From a bacterium (GTDB taxonomy: Bacteria; Planctomycetota; Planctomycetia; Isosphaerales; Isosphaeraceae), in the NCBI GenBank assembly GCA_016125085.1, contig WGMM01000007.1, positions 124,001-188,000 on the forward strand: DNA of 64,000 bases. Direction: 5' to 3'. Under the pieces are notes generated by a model. That model saw only the letters and a program-made list of their open reading frames with translations, made no database searches and was not told where the DNA came from. Positions within the stretch are counted from its first letter, which is position 1, and every line of letters begins with the position of its first letter. Both the position numbers and the translations under genes were made by a program. This document shows positions 16,528 to 24,776 of this stretch, in pieces.

Positions 16528-19476
16528 TCAATGAGTATATCGGAATTCGACGGAAGCGAAGAGGGCGTGCGCGACATCGGCCCAGGCCTGGAGCCGCTCG
16601 TCTTCATTTTCGGCATCGACGACCGCAGGCAAGAGCGCCGCGGCTTCGGCTTCGGTCGCCTGACGCGATAGAATCCGCAGGCACAGGCTGTCGAGCCTGG
16701 CAGGGGCATCCTTCAGGTTTTCGTCGGTCACCCTCTGGGCGCATTTTTCGGCCATGGTTCGCACGAAGGGATGGTTCATGAAAAACAGGGCCTGGGGGGC
16801 GACGGTCGAACGCTCTCGCTTCGAAAGCGGCTGGTTAATATCGGCGAAGTCGAACGCTTCGAACAGATCATGACGCTTGTTGCGAAAAGCCGGAGCGTAA
16901 ACGGAGCGTCGAACGTCTTCGAACTTGTAGCCATATTCCAGCGAAGCCGCGCCATTGTCGTTGGCATCGATCGCTTTGGCGCCCGCGATGTTCGGACCGC
17001 CGAAGGTCATATCCAGCAGCCCCGCGGCCGAGAGCATGGCATCACGCATTGATTCGGCATCGAGCCGGCGGCGCGGAAACCGGCTCAAAAACCGGTTTTC
17101 AGGATCGATCCTGACTGATTTTTCGCTTGAGATATCGCTCATCGCGTAAGTGTTCGAAGTCACGATCGCCCGGACCAGCTTCTTCACGGACCAGCCATCG
17201 GCCATGAATCGTGTCGCCAGGTGATCGAGCAGCTCAGGATGGCTCGGCATTTCGCCCGTCGTTCCGAAATTGTCGGCCGAACGAACGAGCCCTTCGCCGA
17301 AAAGCCAGAGCCAGACGCGATTGACCATCACCCGCGAAGTCAGGGGATGTCGCCTGTCCGTCAACCATTCCGCCAATTCCGCCCGGCCGCTGGCTCCTTC
17401 GGGCACCGGTTCGAAAGGAACCGTCGAAACGACCGAAAGCACGCCACGGGGCACTCGGGGGCCGAGGGTTTTGATATTGCCCCGGATGTGAATGGGGCTG
17501 TCCTCAATTTTCTCGTGTTCCCGCACCGTCATGGCCAACGCTCGCGGCGGGGCCTGGGCTTTTTTCTCCTTCAGCCGTTTTTCTGTCTCGGTCAAAGAGC
17601 GTCGCAATTTCGCGAGCTGTTCAGACCCGCCAGCGTCATTCGCGGATTCAGACACGGAATCGACGGGCAAAAACCAGACGCCATCGACCGAAACCGCTCC
17701 GTCGGCCCCTTCGTTGGAGATCAACACGAAGCCCGCTCCGCCGGCTTCGAAGCGGAACGTGCCGAGGCTGACGAATCTGCCCTCAACGGGCGGCGTTTCT
17801 CGCTGGTTCACCCGCTTGAGTTCCTCACCGTCGGCGTGCAGGATCGTCACGGGGGTTCGGGTCGACCGGTTTTCGTGCGCGACATAAGCCAGCCGCACTT
17901 CATACTTGCCGGACTTGCGAATCTCCGGATCGAACGTGAGCGTCGATGGGCCTTCCTTTCGCTTTTCGTCGTAAACCGCTCCAGACCCCAAAAACTTGCC
18001 GCCGTAGGTCGATGCCTTCCAGCCGCCGACGGCTTTGGCGGCCGAATCGTCCAGAGCGATGCCCGGCAGGTCGGCGGGATTCACAGGGCCCTCGCCGGCC
18101 AGGGCGGCCGTGCGCGGGTCGAGTCGCAAAATTTCTTCGCGAATTCGTTTCGCCGATGATTCCAGCTCCTGCACTTCTTTCTCGTGAGCGGCGATGCGGC
18201 GGGAAAAATCGCCCGTGGCGGGCAGGGGGGTATCGATCCAGCGAGCGACGTTATCCGTGTCGTTCGCCAGTGTTCGCGTGCTGCGGAAAATCCCGGCCAG
18301 GGCGTAATAATCGCGTGTCGGGATCGGGTCGAATTTGTGGTCATGGCAGCGGGCGCAGCCGATCGTCATGCCCAGCACGGTCTTGCCGAGCGTGTCCATC
18401 TGCTCATCCACGATATCCATGCGCAGCTGGTATTTTTCCTGCTCTTCGTAATTCGTCGGTCCAAGAACCAGAAATCCGGTGGCCGTCAGCAGCCGGGCAC
18501 GATCCGCATCGTCCTTCGCGGTGAGCAGATCGCCCGCGATCTGCTCGCGCAGAAATCGATCGTAGGGCATGTCGCTGTCAAAGGCCTGAATGACATAATC
18601 CCGATAGCGCCAGGCGTCTTTGAACAAGAGTGTGCGGCCACCGCCGGAAGACTCCGCGAACCGGGCCACATCAAGCCAGTGGCGGCCCCAGCGCTCGCCG
18701 AACTGCGGCATCGCCAGCAGTGCATCGACAACCGCGGCTCGGGCTTCGGCATCCGGGCGGGGATCTTCGACGAAAGCCCGAATCGATTCGGGCGAAGGGG
18801 GCAAGCCGACGAGATCGAACCAGACGCGCCGAAGCCATGCCGTCCGGGTCGCCGGTGCGGCGGGCTTCGTTCCGAGCTTTTCGAGCCCCGCCAGTATGAA
18901 GCGATCGACCGGATCGATAGGCCACGCCGGATCGGCCGTCTCCGGAATCGTGGGACTCTTCACGGGCTGAAATGCCCAGTGGTTCTGGCGTGTCGATGAT
19001 CCCTCGGACTTCACGGGTTGAGTGCCCGGCGCGGATTCACGCGGATCCGGAGCGCCCAGCCGTATCCATTCCCTGATGTCCGCGATCGCGGTTTCCGGCA
19101 GCTTGCCGGAAGGGGGCATGTCGTAAAATCCGCCATCGTAAGCCACGGCCTGAACGATCAGACTTTCGTCCACATCACCGGGCACGACCGCCGGGCCGGA
19201 ATCGCCACCTTTGCGGATATCCGATCTGGTGTCGAGCCGAAGGCCGCCCTTGGCCTGTTTCGATTCGGCAGAATGACACTTGTAACAATGTTCGACCAGC
19301 ACGGGCCGGATTCGCGACTCGAAGAACGCGATACCGTCCTGGGCAGAACGGTCATCTGCGAGTATCGTCTGCGAAACGATGGTTCCCGTCATTACGGCCA
19401 GAATGAGCCGCAACACGCCAGGCGGCCTAAGCCTGTGAGAATTCGCCGGAATCGTGCGTATATCTATCGATGACAT
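16528..19476 (-). CDS. PSCyt1 / DUF1549 / DUF1553 protein with a golvesin-type sugar-binding-like insert
   Basis: 982 residues, first gene of a three-gene operon. Signal helix at residues 20-40. PSCyt1 with C64-Y-K-C67-H68, then the metal-side block YDMPPSGKLPE, DUF1549 with RRVWFDLVGLPPSPESIRAF, CARCHDHKFDP, a coiled coil (EKEVQELESSAKRIREEIL), and DUF1553 at the C-terminus (NFGTTGEMPSHPELLDHLA). Between DUF1549 and DUF1553 there is a segment with ATYGGKFLGSGAVYDE-like start and RKSGKYEVRLAYVAHENRST, then VNQRETPPVEGRFVSLGTFR and a V-x-V-D-G-V-W-F-L end. That pattern fits the golvesin C-terminal / xanthan-lyase CBM-like domain. This suggests direct contact with a polysaccharide. The insert assignment is from pattern only. 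Confidence 0.9.
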   Translation of the reverse strand: MSSIDIRTIPANSHRLRPPGVLRLILAVMTGTIVSQTILADDRSAQDGIAFFESRIRPVLVEHCYKCHSAESKQAKGGLRLDTRSDIRKGGDSGPAVVPGDVDESLIVQAVAYDGGFYDMPPSGKLPETAIADIREWIRLGAPDPRESAPGTQPVKSEGSSTRQNHWAFQPVKSPTIPETADPAWPIDPVDRFILAGLEKLGTKPAAPATRTAWLRRVWFDLVGLPPSPESIRAFVEDPRPDAEARAAVVDALLAMPQFGERWGRHWLDVARFAESSGGGRTLLFKDAWRYRDYVIQAFDSDMPYDRFLREQIAGDLLTAKDDADRARLLTATGFLVLGPTNYEEQEKYQLRMDIVDEQMDTLGKTVLGMTIGCARCHDHKFDPIPTRDYYALAGIFRSTRTLANDTDNVARWIDTPLPATGDFSRRIAAHEKEVQELESSAKRIREEILRLDPRTAALAGEGPVNPADLPGIALDDSAAKAVGGWKASTYGGKFLGSGAVYDEKRKEGPSTLTFDPEIRKSGKYEVRLAYVAHENRSTRTPVTILHADGEELKRVNQRETPPVEGRFVSLGTFRFEAGGAGFVLISNEGADGAVSVDGVWFLPVDSVSESANDAGGSEQLAKLRRSLTETEKRLKEKKAQAPPRALAMTVREHEKIEDSPIHIRGNIKTLGPRVPRGVLSVVSTVPFEPVPEGASGRAELAEWLTDRRHPLTSRVMVNRVWLWLFGEGLVRSADNFGTTGEMPSHPELLDHLATRFMADGWSVKKLVRAIVTSNTYAMSDISSEKSVRIDPENRFLSRFPRRRLDAESMRDAMLSAAGLLDMTFGGPNIAGAKAIDANDNGAASLEYGYKFEDVRRSVYAPAFRNKRHDLFEAFDFADINQPLSKRERSTVAPQALFFMNHPFVRTMAEKCAQRVTDENLKDAPARLDSLCLRILSRQATEAEAAALLPAVVDAENEDERLQAWADVAHALFASVEFRYTH

Positions 19477-19764
19477 CGAGTTGTCGATCTTTCAGGACCG
19501 GTCAGGCGGGGATGGGCGGATCCGAAAATCCGGGACGGGATTCGCGGGCGACCTTGCCGTAATTATCGCACATGAGCGGCGGCGAGAAAAGGCGCTGTCG
19601 TGAGCCGACTTCCGGTCGAATTGGTCATGACCGGAACCATCCGAATCGTTACACTGATCGGGTGAATGATTGACGCATCGGTTCGAGACCTTCAGGAACC
19701 AGTCTGTCTCTGGAATTTCTGGAAACGGTCCGGACCCGGCTCCGATTTCGGGAATGTCTCTTCC

Positions 19765-20718
19765 ATGATCTATCTGGGAACTGATTCCGGGCTTTATCGC
19801 TGGACACCGCACGCCACCTGGCCGACGTTTCATAGCCTTCAGGGTGCGCGCATCCGCACGGTTCTGGCCGGTGGCGAAGGCCGTCTGACCGTGGCCGATG
19901 ACGCGGGAAGACTGTTCGAGACGACCACGAACGGGGAATCCTGGAAATCGGTCGGACTGCCTGAAGGAACGTCCGGGCCTACGGCCTTCGCTCTGGGAGG
20001 GACTCCGCCGACGGTCCTTCTCGCGACGCGCCCTCTGCAACTGTTCGCACGCCCTCAAGGCGCTCAGTGGTGGACGAAACTCAGTCTGCCCGTGCTTCCG
20101 GAGTCAGCGGGCGAAACGCACGCGACGGCCCTGGCTGTGACAGGCGGCAGCCAGCCGGCTCTGCTGATGGCCCTCGAAGGTGCGGGTCTGTTCCGGTCGG
20201 CGGATGGTTCCAAAACCTGGACGCGCATCGAAGGCGTGCCTGCCGAAATCCGCGCGATCCGGTGCGTGGGCGAAACCGTCGCGATCGCGACCGAAAAGGG
20301 CGTCTGGACAAGTACGGACAACGGCGCCTCGTTCGCCGAAGCCACCAAGGGGCTGGAAGATGCTCCCTCTGTCTATGCCCTCGATATCTGCCCTTCCGAT
20401 CCGAAATGGATGCTGGCTGGTGCGGCCGCGGGTAGCCCCGTGAAATCCAAAGCCGGAGTGAGACCGGAAGGTTTCAAGTTCGGTCTTTTCGAATCGAAAG
20501 ACGGTGGCAAGACCTGGGCCCGGGTCATCAAACGGGGCCTTCCGGAACTGGTGGCATTCGACATCATCAGCGACATCCGGTTCGATCCCGCCAACACGGA
20601 CAATATCCTGATGGCTCAGGGTTCCGGTGAATGCTGGGTGACGAGCAACGGCGGCGATTACTGGGTCGTGCTCTCCCGCGCGATCGATTCGGCCCGCACC
20701 CTCGCGGCCTCGGCCTGA
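19765..20718 (+). CDS. BNR/Asp-box beta-propeller protein (sialidase/VPS10-like repeats)
   Basis: 317 residues from the ATG at 19765 (MIYLGTDSGLYRW); the in-frame ATG at 19666 adds 33 residues that do not look like protein of this family. Asp-box-type repeats S-x-D-x-G-x-T-W are visible: RSADGSKTWTRI, TSTDNGASFAEA, ESKDGGKTWARV and TSNGGDYWVVL, each at the turn of a propeller blade. No signal peptide, so it is likely cytoplasmic or its export is unrecognised. Such propellers occur in sialidases, photosystem assembly factors and ligand-binding proteins; the sialidase catalytic residues are not evident. It heads a plus-strand run with the GH88 gene 78 bases downstream. Confidence 0.75.
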   Translation: MIYLGTDSGLYRWTPHATWPTFHSLQGARIRTVLAGGEGRLTVADDAGRLFETTTNGESWKSVGLPEGTSGPTAFALGGTPPTVLLATRPLQLFARPQGAQWWTKLSLPVLPESAGETHATALAVTGGSQPALLMALEGAGLFRSADGSKTWTRIEGVPAEIRAIRCVGETVAIATEKGVWTSTDNGASFAEATKGLEDAPSVYALDICPSDPKWMLAGAAAGSPVKSKAGVRPEGFKFGLFESKDGGKTWARVIKRGLPELVAFDIISDIRFDPANTDNILMAQGSGECWVTSNGGDYWVVLSRAIDSARTLAASA

Positions 20719-20730
20719 CGTCAACCGAAA

Positions 20731-20760
20731 GCGAGCCGGGCCCCAAAAGCCCGGCTTCGC
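20731..20760 (+). terminator. Candidate hairpin terminator after the BNR gene
   Basis: GCCGGGC / GCCCGGC stem with loop CCCAAAA and partly paired flanks (GCGA / TTCGC). There is no real T-run after it, so termination strength is doubtful. Confidence 0.4.
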
Positions 20761-20795
20761 GTTGAACTCCCCCATAGCGAATACGACGTACACCC

Positions 20796-21947
20796 ATGGC
20801 CGAAATTCAAGCAGCGTTCGATCTTGCCTCCCTTCGCCCCCGCCTGCACAAGGTGATGGACTTCGCGGCCGATCAGCTCGCCAAACTTACGACGAACCAT
20901 CCCGACTTCTTCCCGATCTACACCCGTAACGGCCGCTGGAAGCATGATGGATCGCTCTGGACGGACTGGTGCGCCGGCTTCCTCGGCGGCCAGCTCTGGC
21001 TGCTCGAAGAATACTCGGGCGAAAGCCATTGGCGCGAACTGGCCGAGCACTATTCCCTGCTGCTGGAATACAAGCAGCATGACCGGGACGTGCATGACCT
21101 CGGCTTCATTTTTCTCAACACCTACCGCCCGTGGTATCGACGCACCGGAGCGAAGCGTCTCAACAATGTGCTGATCACCGCCGGGCGAACGCTGGCCATG
21201 CGGTTCATGGAAAACGGCCAGTATCTGCGTTCGTTCGTCGCGCCGGAAAGCCTGTTCATCGACATCATGATGAACGTGCCGATCATCTTCTACGCCGCCG
21301 AAGAATCCGGAGATCAGGCACTTTACGATAAAGCCGTGCGGCACTGCCGGACGACCGAGAGCACGCTGGTCCGCGAAGACGGCTCAACAGCCCACGAAGG
21401 CATCTTTGACCTCAAAACCGGTGCCTTCCTGCGGCAGACGACGCACCAGGGGCTGAACGGCGAATCACGCTGGACCCGTGGCCTGGCCTGGAGCCTCTAC
21501 GGTTACGCCCAGGTCTATCAGTTCACGGGAGACATTCAGGATCTGGCTGTCGCCCGTAGAAACGCTGACTGCTTCCTGAACAATCTCGACGACTCCTGGA
21601 TCGCCCCCTGGGACTTCGACGCTGCAGCGAAGCACGACCGTATGCCTGACACATCTGCTTCCGCAATCGCGGCTTCAGGCCTGTTCACGCTTGCCGACAT
21701 CATCGATGAACACGACCTCACCACGGCCCTTAAATACCGGCGCTCCGCCCTCAAAATGCTCGAAGCCCTCACGGCCGACGGGTTCATGGGCTGGTCATCG
21801 CCCGGATGGGAGGGGATTCTGAAGCGCGGGGTCTACCACATTCACAAGAAACTCGGCGTGGACGAGTCCGTCATGTGGGGCGAATACTTCTTCCTCGAAG
21901 CGGTCATGAAAGCTTTGCGGATTCGTGAAAATGTACGGGAGATCTGA
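20796..21947 (+). CDS. Glycoside hydrolase family 88: unsaturated glucuronyl hydrolase-like
   Basis: 383 residues with the (alpha/alpha)6-barrel pattern of GH88. These enzymes remove the 4,5-unsaturated uronic acid left at the non-reducing end of oligosaccharides by polysaccharide lyases, by hydrating the double bond. Expected key residues are present: D101 in RDVHDLGFIF and D156 in ESLFIDIMMNVP, which match the two aspartates (D88, D149) known in the Bacillus enzyme. No signal peptide, so it should act in the cytoplasm on imported disaccharides. It lies in a plus-strand run with a uronate-dehydrogenase-like gene 124 bases downstream, which would fit handling of uronic acids. GH105 is the main alternative, but the HDLGF and FID motifs favour GH88. 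Confidence 0.88.
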   Translation: MAEIQAAFDLASLRPRLHKVMDFAADQLAKLTTNHPDFFPIYTRNGRWKHDGSLWTDWCAGFLGGQLWLLEEYSGESHWRELAEHYSLLLEYKQHDRDVHDLGFIFLNTYRPWYRRTGAKRLNNVLITAGRTLAMRFMENGQYLRSFVAPESLFIDIMMNVPIIFYAAEESGDQALYDKAVRHCRTTESTLVREDGSTAHEGIFDLKTGAFLRQTTHQGLNGESRWTRGLAWSLYGYAQVYQFTGDIQDLAVARRNADCFLNNLDDSWIAPWDFDAAAKHDRMPDTSASAIAASGLFTLADIIDEHDLTTALKYRRSALKMLEALTADGFMGWSSPGWEGILKRGVYHIHKKLGVDESVMWGEYFFLEAVMKALRIRENVREI

Positions 21948-22071
21948 TATCCTGACAGACGATAAGTGGACTTCCGAGTCCTTAGATCGGTCCTGAAATC
22001 GTGGCGACTGGCCGGCCCTTGGCGTCCGCCGTGACCATTACCAAGGGAAATCGAAAAGGGAGAACGCAGCC

Positions 22072-23043
22072 ATGAGCACGGACGAACCGCGTGACGACGA
22101 AGAAAAACGCATCGACGACGACGCCCTTCCGGATTCGGACACGATCGAAGAAGTGGCCAGCGACGAAAACCGCAGCTGGGAAGCCGAAGACGAATGGAAA
22201 TTGGCTGCCGATTCGTCCCTGGTCGTCCTGTCCGACGATCTGACCGAAGAAGAGCTGGAAGAACTTGAGGATATCGCCTCCGAGATCGGCGACACCGTCC
22301 GCAGCGTGCTCATCACCGGCGCCAGGGGTAACATCGCACGCAAGCTGCGTGACGCCTGGGAAGATCTTTACGACCTGATACTGCTCGATATCGATGACGA
22401 CCCGGACGATCCGGAGATCATCCAGGCAGATCTTTCGGTCTGGGACCAGCGCTGGGTCGATCTTTTCGCAGATGTTGACACCGTCGTACACCTGGCCGGC
22501 AACAGGGACGAGTTCTCCGGCTGGCAGGAACTTGCGGATCCGAACATCGACGCGTTCACGAACGTGCTCAACGCCGCGGTGCTCAACGAAGTCGAACGGT
22601 TCGTCTTCGCCAGCTCGAACCACGTCATGGGTGGCTATCGGGATATCGAAGATATCCCGATCACCGTCGACCTGCCCCCCAAACCTGACAGCCCCTACGG
22701 TGCCACCAAGCTTATGGGCGAACGGCTCGGCAAAGCCGCCGCCGAAGCCTATGGCATGACGTTCCTGGCACTGCGTCTCGGCTGGATTCAGGACGGCCCG
22801 AATCTGCCCGAAACGCTGCATGACGAATGGGCAAGGCAGATGTGGCTTTCGAACGATGACCTCGTCCAGCTTTTCGAAGCCGCGATCGAAGCCGACCTGG
22901 GCGAATGCCGGTTCCTCGTGCTCAACGGCATGAGCAATAACGAAGGCATGCGGTGGGATCTCGGCCCGACGGTCGAATGGCTCGACTATCAGCCCGAAGA
23001 CGACGCCTTCGCATCGCAGGACGACGTCACGGATGAGGTCTGA
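22072..23043 (+). CDS. NAD-dependent epimerase/dehydratase, uronate-dehydrogenase-like, with an acidic N-terminal extension
   Basis: 323 residues. The first 75 are strongly acidic (about 40% Asp+Glu, e.g. DDLTEEELEELEDIASE) and have no match I recognise. The extended-SDR domain then begins with a slightly unusual nucleotide loop, T82-G-A-R-G-N-I. The catalytic set is A180-S-S-N-H-V-M-G and Y209-G-A-T-K213. The SSNHVxG plus YGxxK combination is the hallmark of bacterial uronate dehydrogenase, which oxidises glucuronate or galacturonate to the aldarolactone. The neighbour upstream is a GH88 enzyme releasing uronic acids. The stop overlaps the next gene start by 11 bases. Other nucleotide-sugar epimerases of the same fold remain possible. 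Confidence 0.75.
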   Translation: MSTDEPRDDEEKRIDDDALPDSDTIEEVASDENRSWEAEDEWKLAADSSLVVLSDDLTEEELEELEDIASEIGDTVRSVLITGARGNIARKLRDAWEDLYDLILLDIDDDPDDPEIIQADLSVWDQRWVDLFADVDTVVHLAGNRDEFSGWQELADPNIDAFTNVLNAAVLNEVERFVFASSNHVMGGYRDIEDIPITVDLPPKPDSPYGATKLMGERLGKAAAEAYGMTFLALRLGWIQDGPNLPETLHDEWARQMWLSNDDLVQLFEAAIEADLGECRFLVLNGMSNNEGMRWDLGPTVEWLDYQPEDDAFASQDDVTDEV

Positions 23044-23803
23044 CCCAATCGACCACATTCCGGCAGCCGTTTCGGGTTTCTCTCGCAGGACGATCCTGCG
23101 AGGAATGACCGCCTGTATCACGGTTTACGACTCATCCCTTCGCACTGCGACTGCTGCTGCCCAGAAGAAAGTCCGAATCGTCACCCTTGGCGATTCGATC
23201 ACCAAGGGGGTTCGGCCGGGCGTAACCGCGGCCGAAACTTTTGCCGCCCTCCTGCAAAAGCAAGCTGAAGCAGCCGGTTACGAAGCTGAAGTGCAAAACG
23301 TCGGGATCGGCGGTGAACGGACGGACCAGGCCCTTGAGCGTCTCGACCGCGACGTTCTCGCAAAATCGCCCGATATCGTCACCGTGATGTACGGCGCCAA
23401 CGACAGTTACGTCGATCCTGGCAAAACCGCCCCACGTCTTTCTCCAGAACAATTTCGCGAAAATCTGGAACGTCTCGTCGACCGCCTGCAAGCCACCGGT
23501 GCTCGTGTCGTTCTCATGACGGAACCGCGATGGGGCGCGAAACCGAACCCGAATGGCCTGGGCGAACATCCCAACATTCGGCTGGATCAGTTCATGATTC
23601 TGGTGAGAGCAGTCGCCAGCGCGAAAATGGTACCGCTAGTGGATCATTTCGAAGAGTGGACGCGCCGGGAAAAAGCGGGGCTCGATATCGCCACGGTCAC
23701 GACAGACCTCTTGCACCCGAACCCGGCAGGCCACCGATTGCTGGCCAATGCTCTCTGGCCCGTTCTCGAGCCGATGATGAAACAGCTCAAGGATCGATCC
23801 TGA
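23033..23803 (+). CDS. SGNH/GDSL-type hydrolase, exported
   Basis: 256 residues. N-terminal twin-arginine-like leader FSRRTILRGMTACITV. SGNH blocks are complete: block I TLGDSITKG with nucleophile S55, block II glycine in NVGIGGERTD, block III GANDSY, and block V DLLHPNPAGH giving the Asp-x-x-His dyad near residues 230-233. The family removes acyl groups from sugars, polysaccharides or lipids; in this neighbourhood a carbohydrate esterase is plausible. The start ATG lies 11 bases inside the preceding SDR gene, so they are co-translated. Secretion of the product contrasts with the cytoplasmic SDR, so they need not share a substrate. Confidence 0.85.
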   Translation: MRSDPIDHIPAAVSGFSRRTILRGMTACITVYDSSLRTATAAAQKKVRIVTLGDSITKGVRPGVTAAETFAALLQKQAEAAGYEAEVQNVGIGGERTDQALERLDRDVLAKSPDIVTVMYGANDSYVDPGKTAPRLSPEQFRENLERLVDRLQATGARVVLMTEPRWGAKPNPNGLGEHPNIRLDQFMILVRAVASAKMVPLVDHFEEWTRREKAGLDIATVTTDLLHPNPAGHRLLANALWPVLEPMMKQLKDRS

Positions 23804-23848
23804 GTACGTCGATCCTGACTATGGGCAATCACTCCGAAACCATGCGAA

Positions 23849-23883
23849 CTGACGATCGCTATTCCCGTTCGCGGGATCGTCAG
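23849..23883 (+). terminator. Nine-base-pair hairpin after the SGNH hydrolase gene
   Basis: CTGACGATC pairs with GATCGTCAG across a 17-base loop, 46 bases past the stop codon. Only GTT follows, so it could be a weak terminator or a protein-binding palindrome. Confidence 0.35.
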
Positions 23884-24004
23884 GTTGATCCAATCCGGGA
23901 ATCTCGGTAAGCTAACTCCGGCCGAGGATATTCGACGCTCGATCCAAGTCAATGATCCATAAGGATCTTCAGCCCAAATCACGTTGCCGAGGAGAGCCCG
24001 GCTC

Positions 24005-24712
24005 ATGGCCACCGCGCAAGGACAATTTCGATCTCGGGTCGCGACGGCAGGGACTTGGCTGGACGCCCAGGTCGCTTCCGAGCGAAGCCGCCAGGTCGGC
24101 CGCCGTCGCCTGGTCCGGATCGGGGCAATTCTCGGAATCGCCCTCCTCGCCGTATCGACGATCGGCTACAAGCCCCTGTTCCGCAAGAACTTCGCGGAAG
24201 TCGTTCCCGGCAAACTCTATCGCAGCGCCCAGCCGGACGATCGCCTGGGGCGCTGGATCGAAGAACATAACATTCGCTCTGTCCTGAACTTGCGTGGCGG
24301 CAAGCCGTCGTATGACTGGTACGCTCAGGAAGTGCGGATCGTTCGCGACCACGCGACCGATTACTATGAAATTCCGATGTCGGCACAGATTCGGCCTCGT
24401 CGTCGCGAGCTGCTGCAGATCATCGATCTGCTTGGCCGCGCGCGTTACCCGATGCTGATCCACTGCAAGAGCGGCGCCGACAGAACGGGCCTGGGTGTGG
24501 CCCTTTATCATATGATCGTCCAGAAAGAGCCTCCGCAAACGGCTCTCGCCGGATTCTCCCTGTCTCACGCACATATCCCGCTTTTCGGCCCCGAGAAGCT
24601 GCAACAACCGATCCGCGAATATGCCGACTGGCTTGATGCTCAAGGGTCGATCCACACGCCCGAAAGGTTCCGCGACTGGGTCGAGAAGCACTACGTCGAA
24701 GATCCGCAATAA
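24005..24712 (+). CDS. Membrane-anchored protein tyrosine / dual-specificity phosphatase
   Basis: 235 residues from the ATG at 24005, which has a strong GAGGAGAG nine bases upstream. One transmembrane helix (about residues 38-55, LVRIGAILGIALLAVSTIGY) follows a basic N-terminus, so the catalytic domain probably lies outside the cytoplasmic membrane. Phosphatase features: FAEVVPGKLYRSAQPD, a pattern shared by the bacterial DSP/Tyr-phosphatase group; VLNLRGG; and the P-loop H153-C154-K-S-G-A-D-R160-T-G (C-x5-R), with C154 as nucleophile. A substrate cannot be named. Related proteins act on phosphotyrosine, phosphoinositides or lipid phosphates. Confidence 0.85.
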   Translation: MATAQGQFRSRVATAGTWLDAQVASERSRQVGRRRLVRIGAILGIALLAVSTIGYKPLFRKNFAEVVPGKLYRSAQPDDRLGRWIEEHNIRSVLNLRGGKPSYDWYAQEVRIVRDHATDYYEIPMSAQIRPRRRELLQIIDLLGRARYPMLIHCKSGADRTGLGVALYHMIVQKEPPQTALAGFSLSHAHIPLFGPEKLQQPIREYADWLDAQGSIHTPERFRDWVEKHYVEDPQ

Positions 24713-24776
24713 GCGACTCCGCCGGAAGAAACGCGTAAAGTACTACAGCCGTTCGGCTTCGCATCGAGCCTGCAAC

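Noticed and set aside
15024..16709. Extended start for the DUF1501 gene (561 codons)
   Set aside because: The extra 79 codons overlap the PSD1 gene end in another frame and precede the Tat leader.
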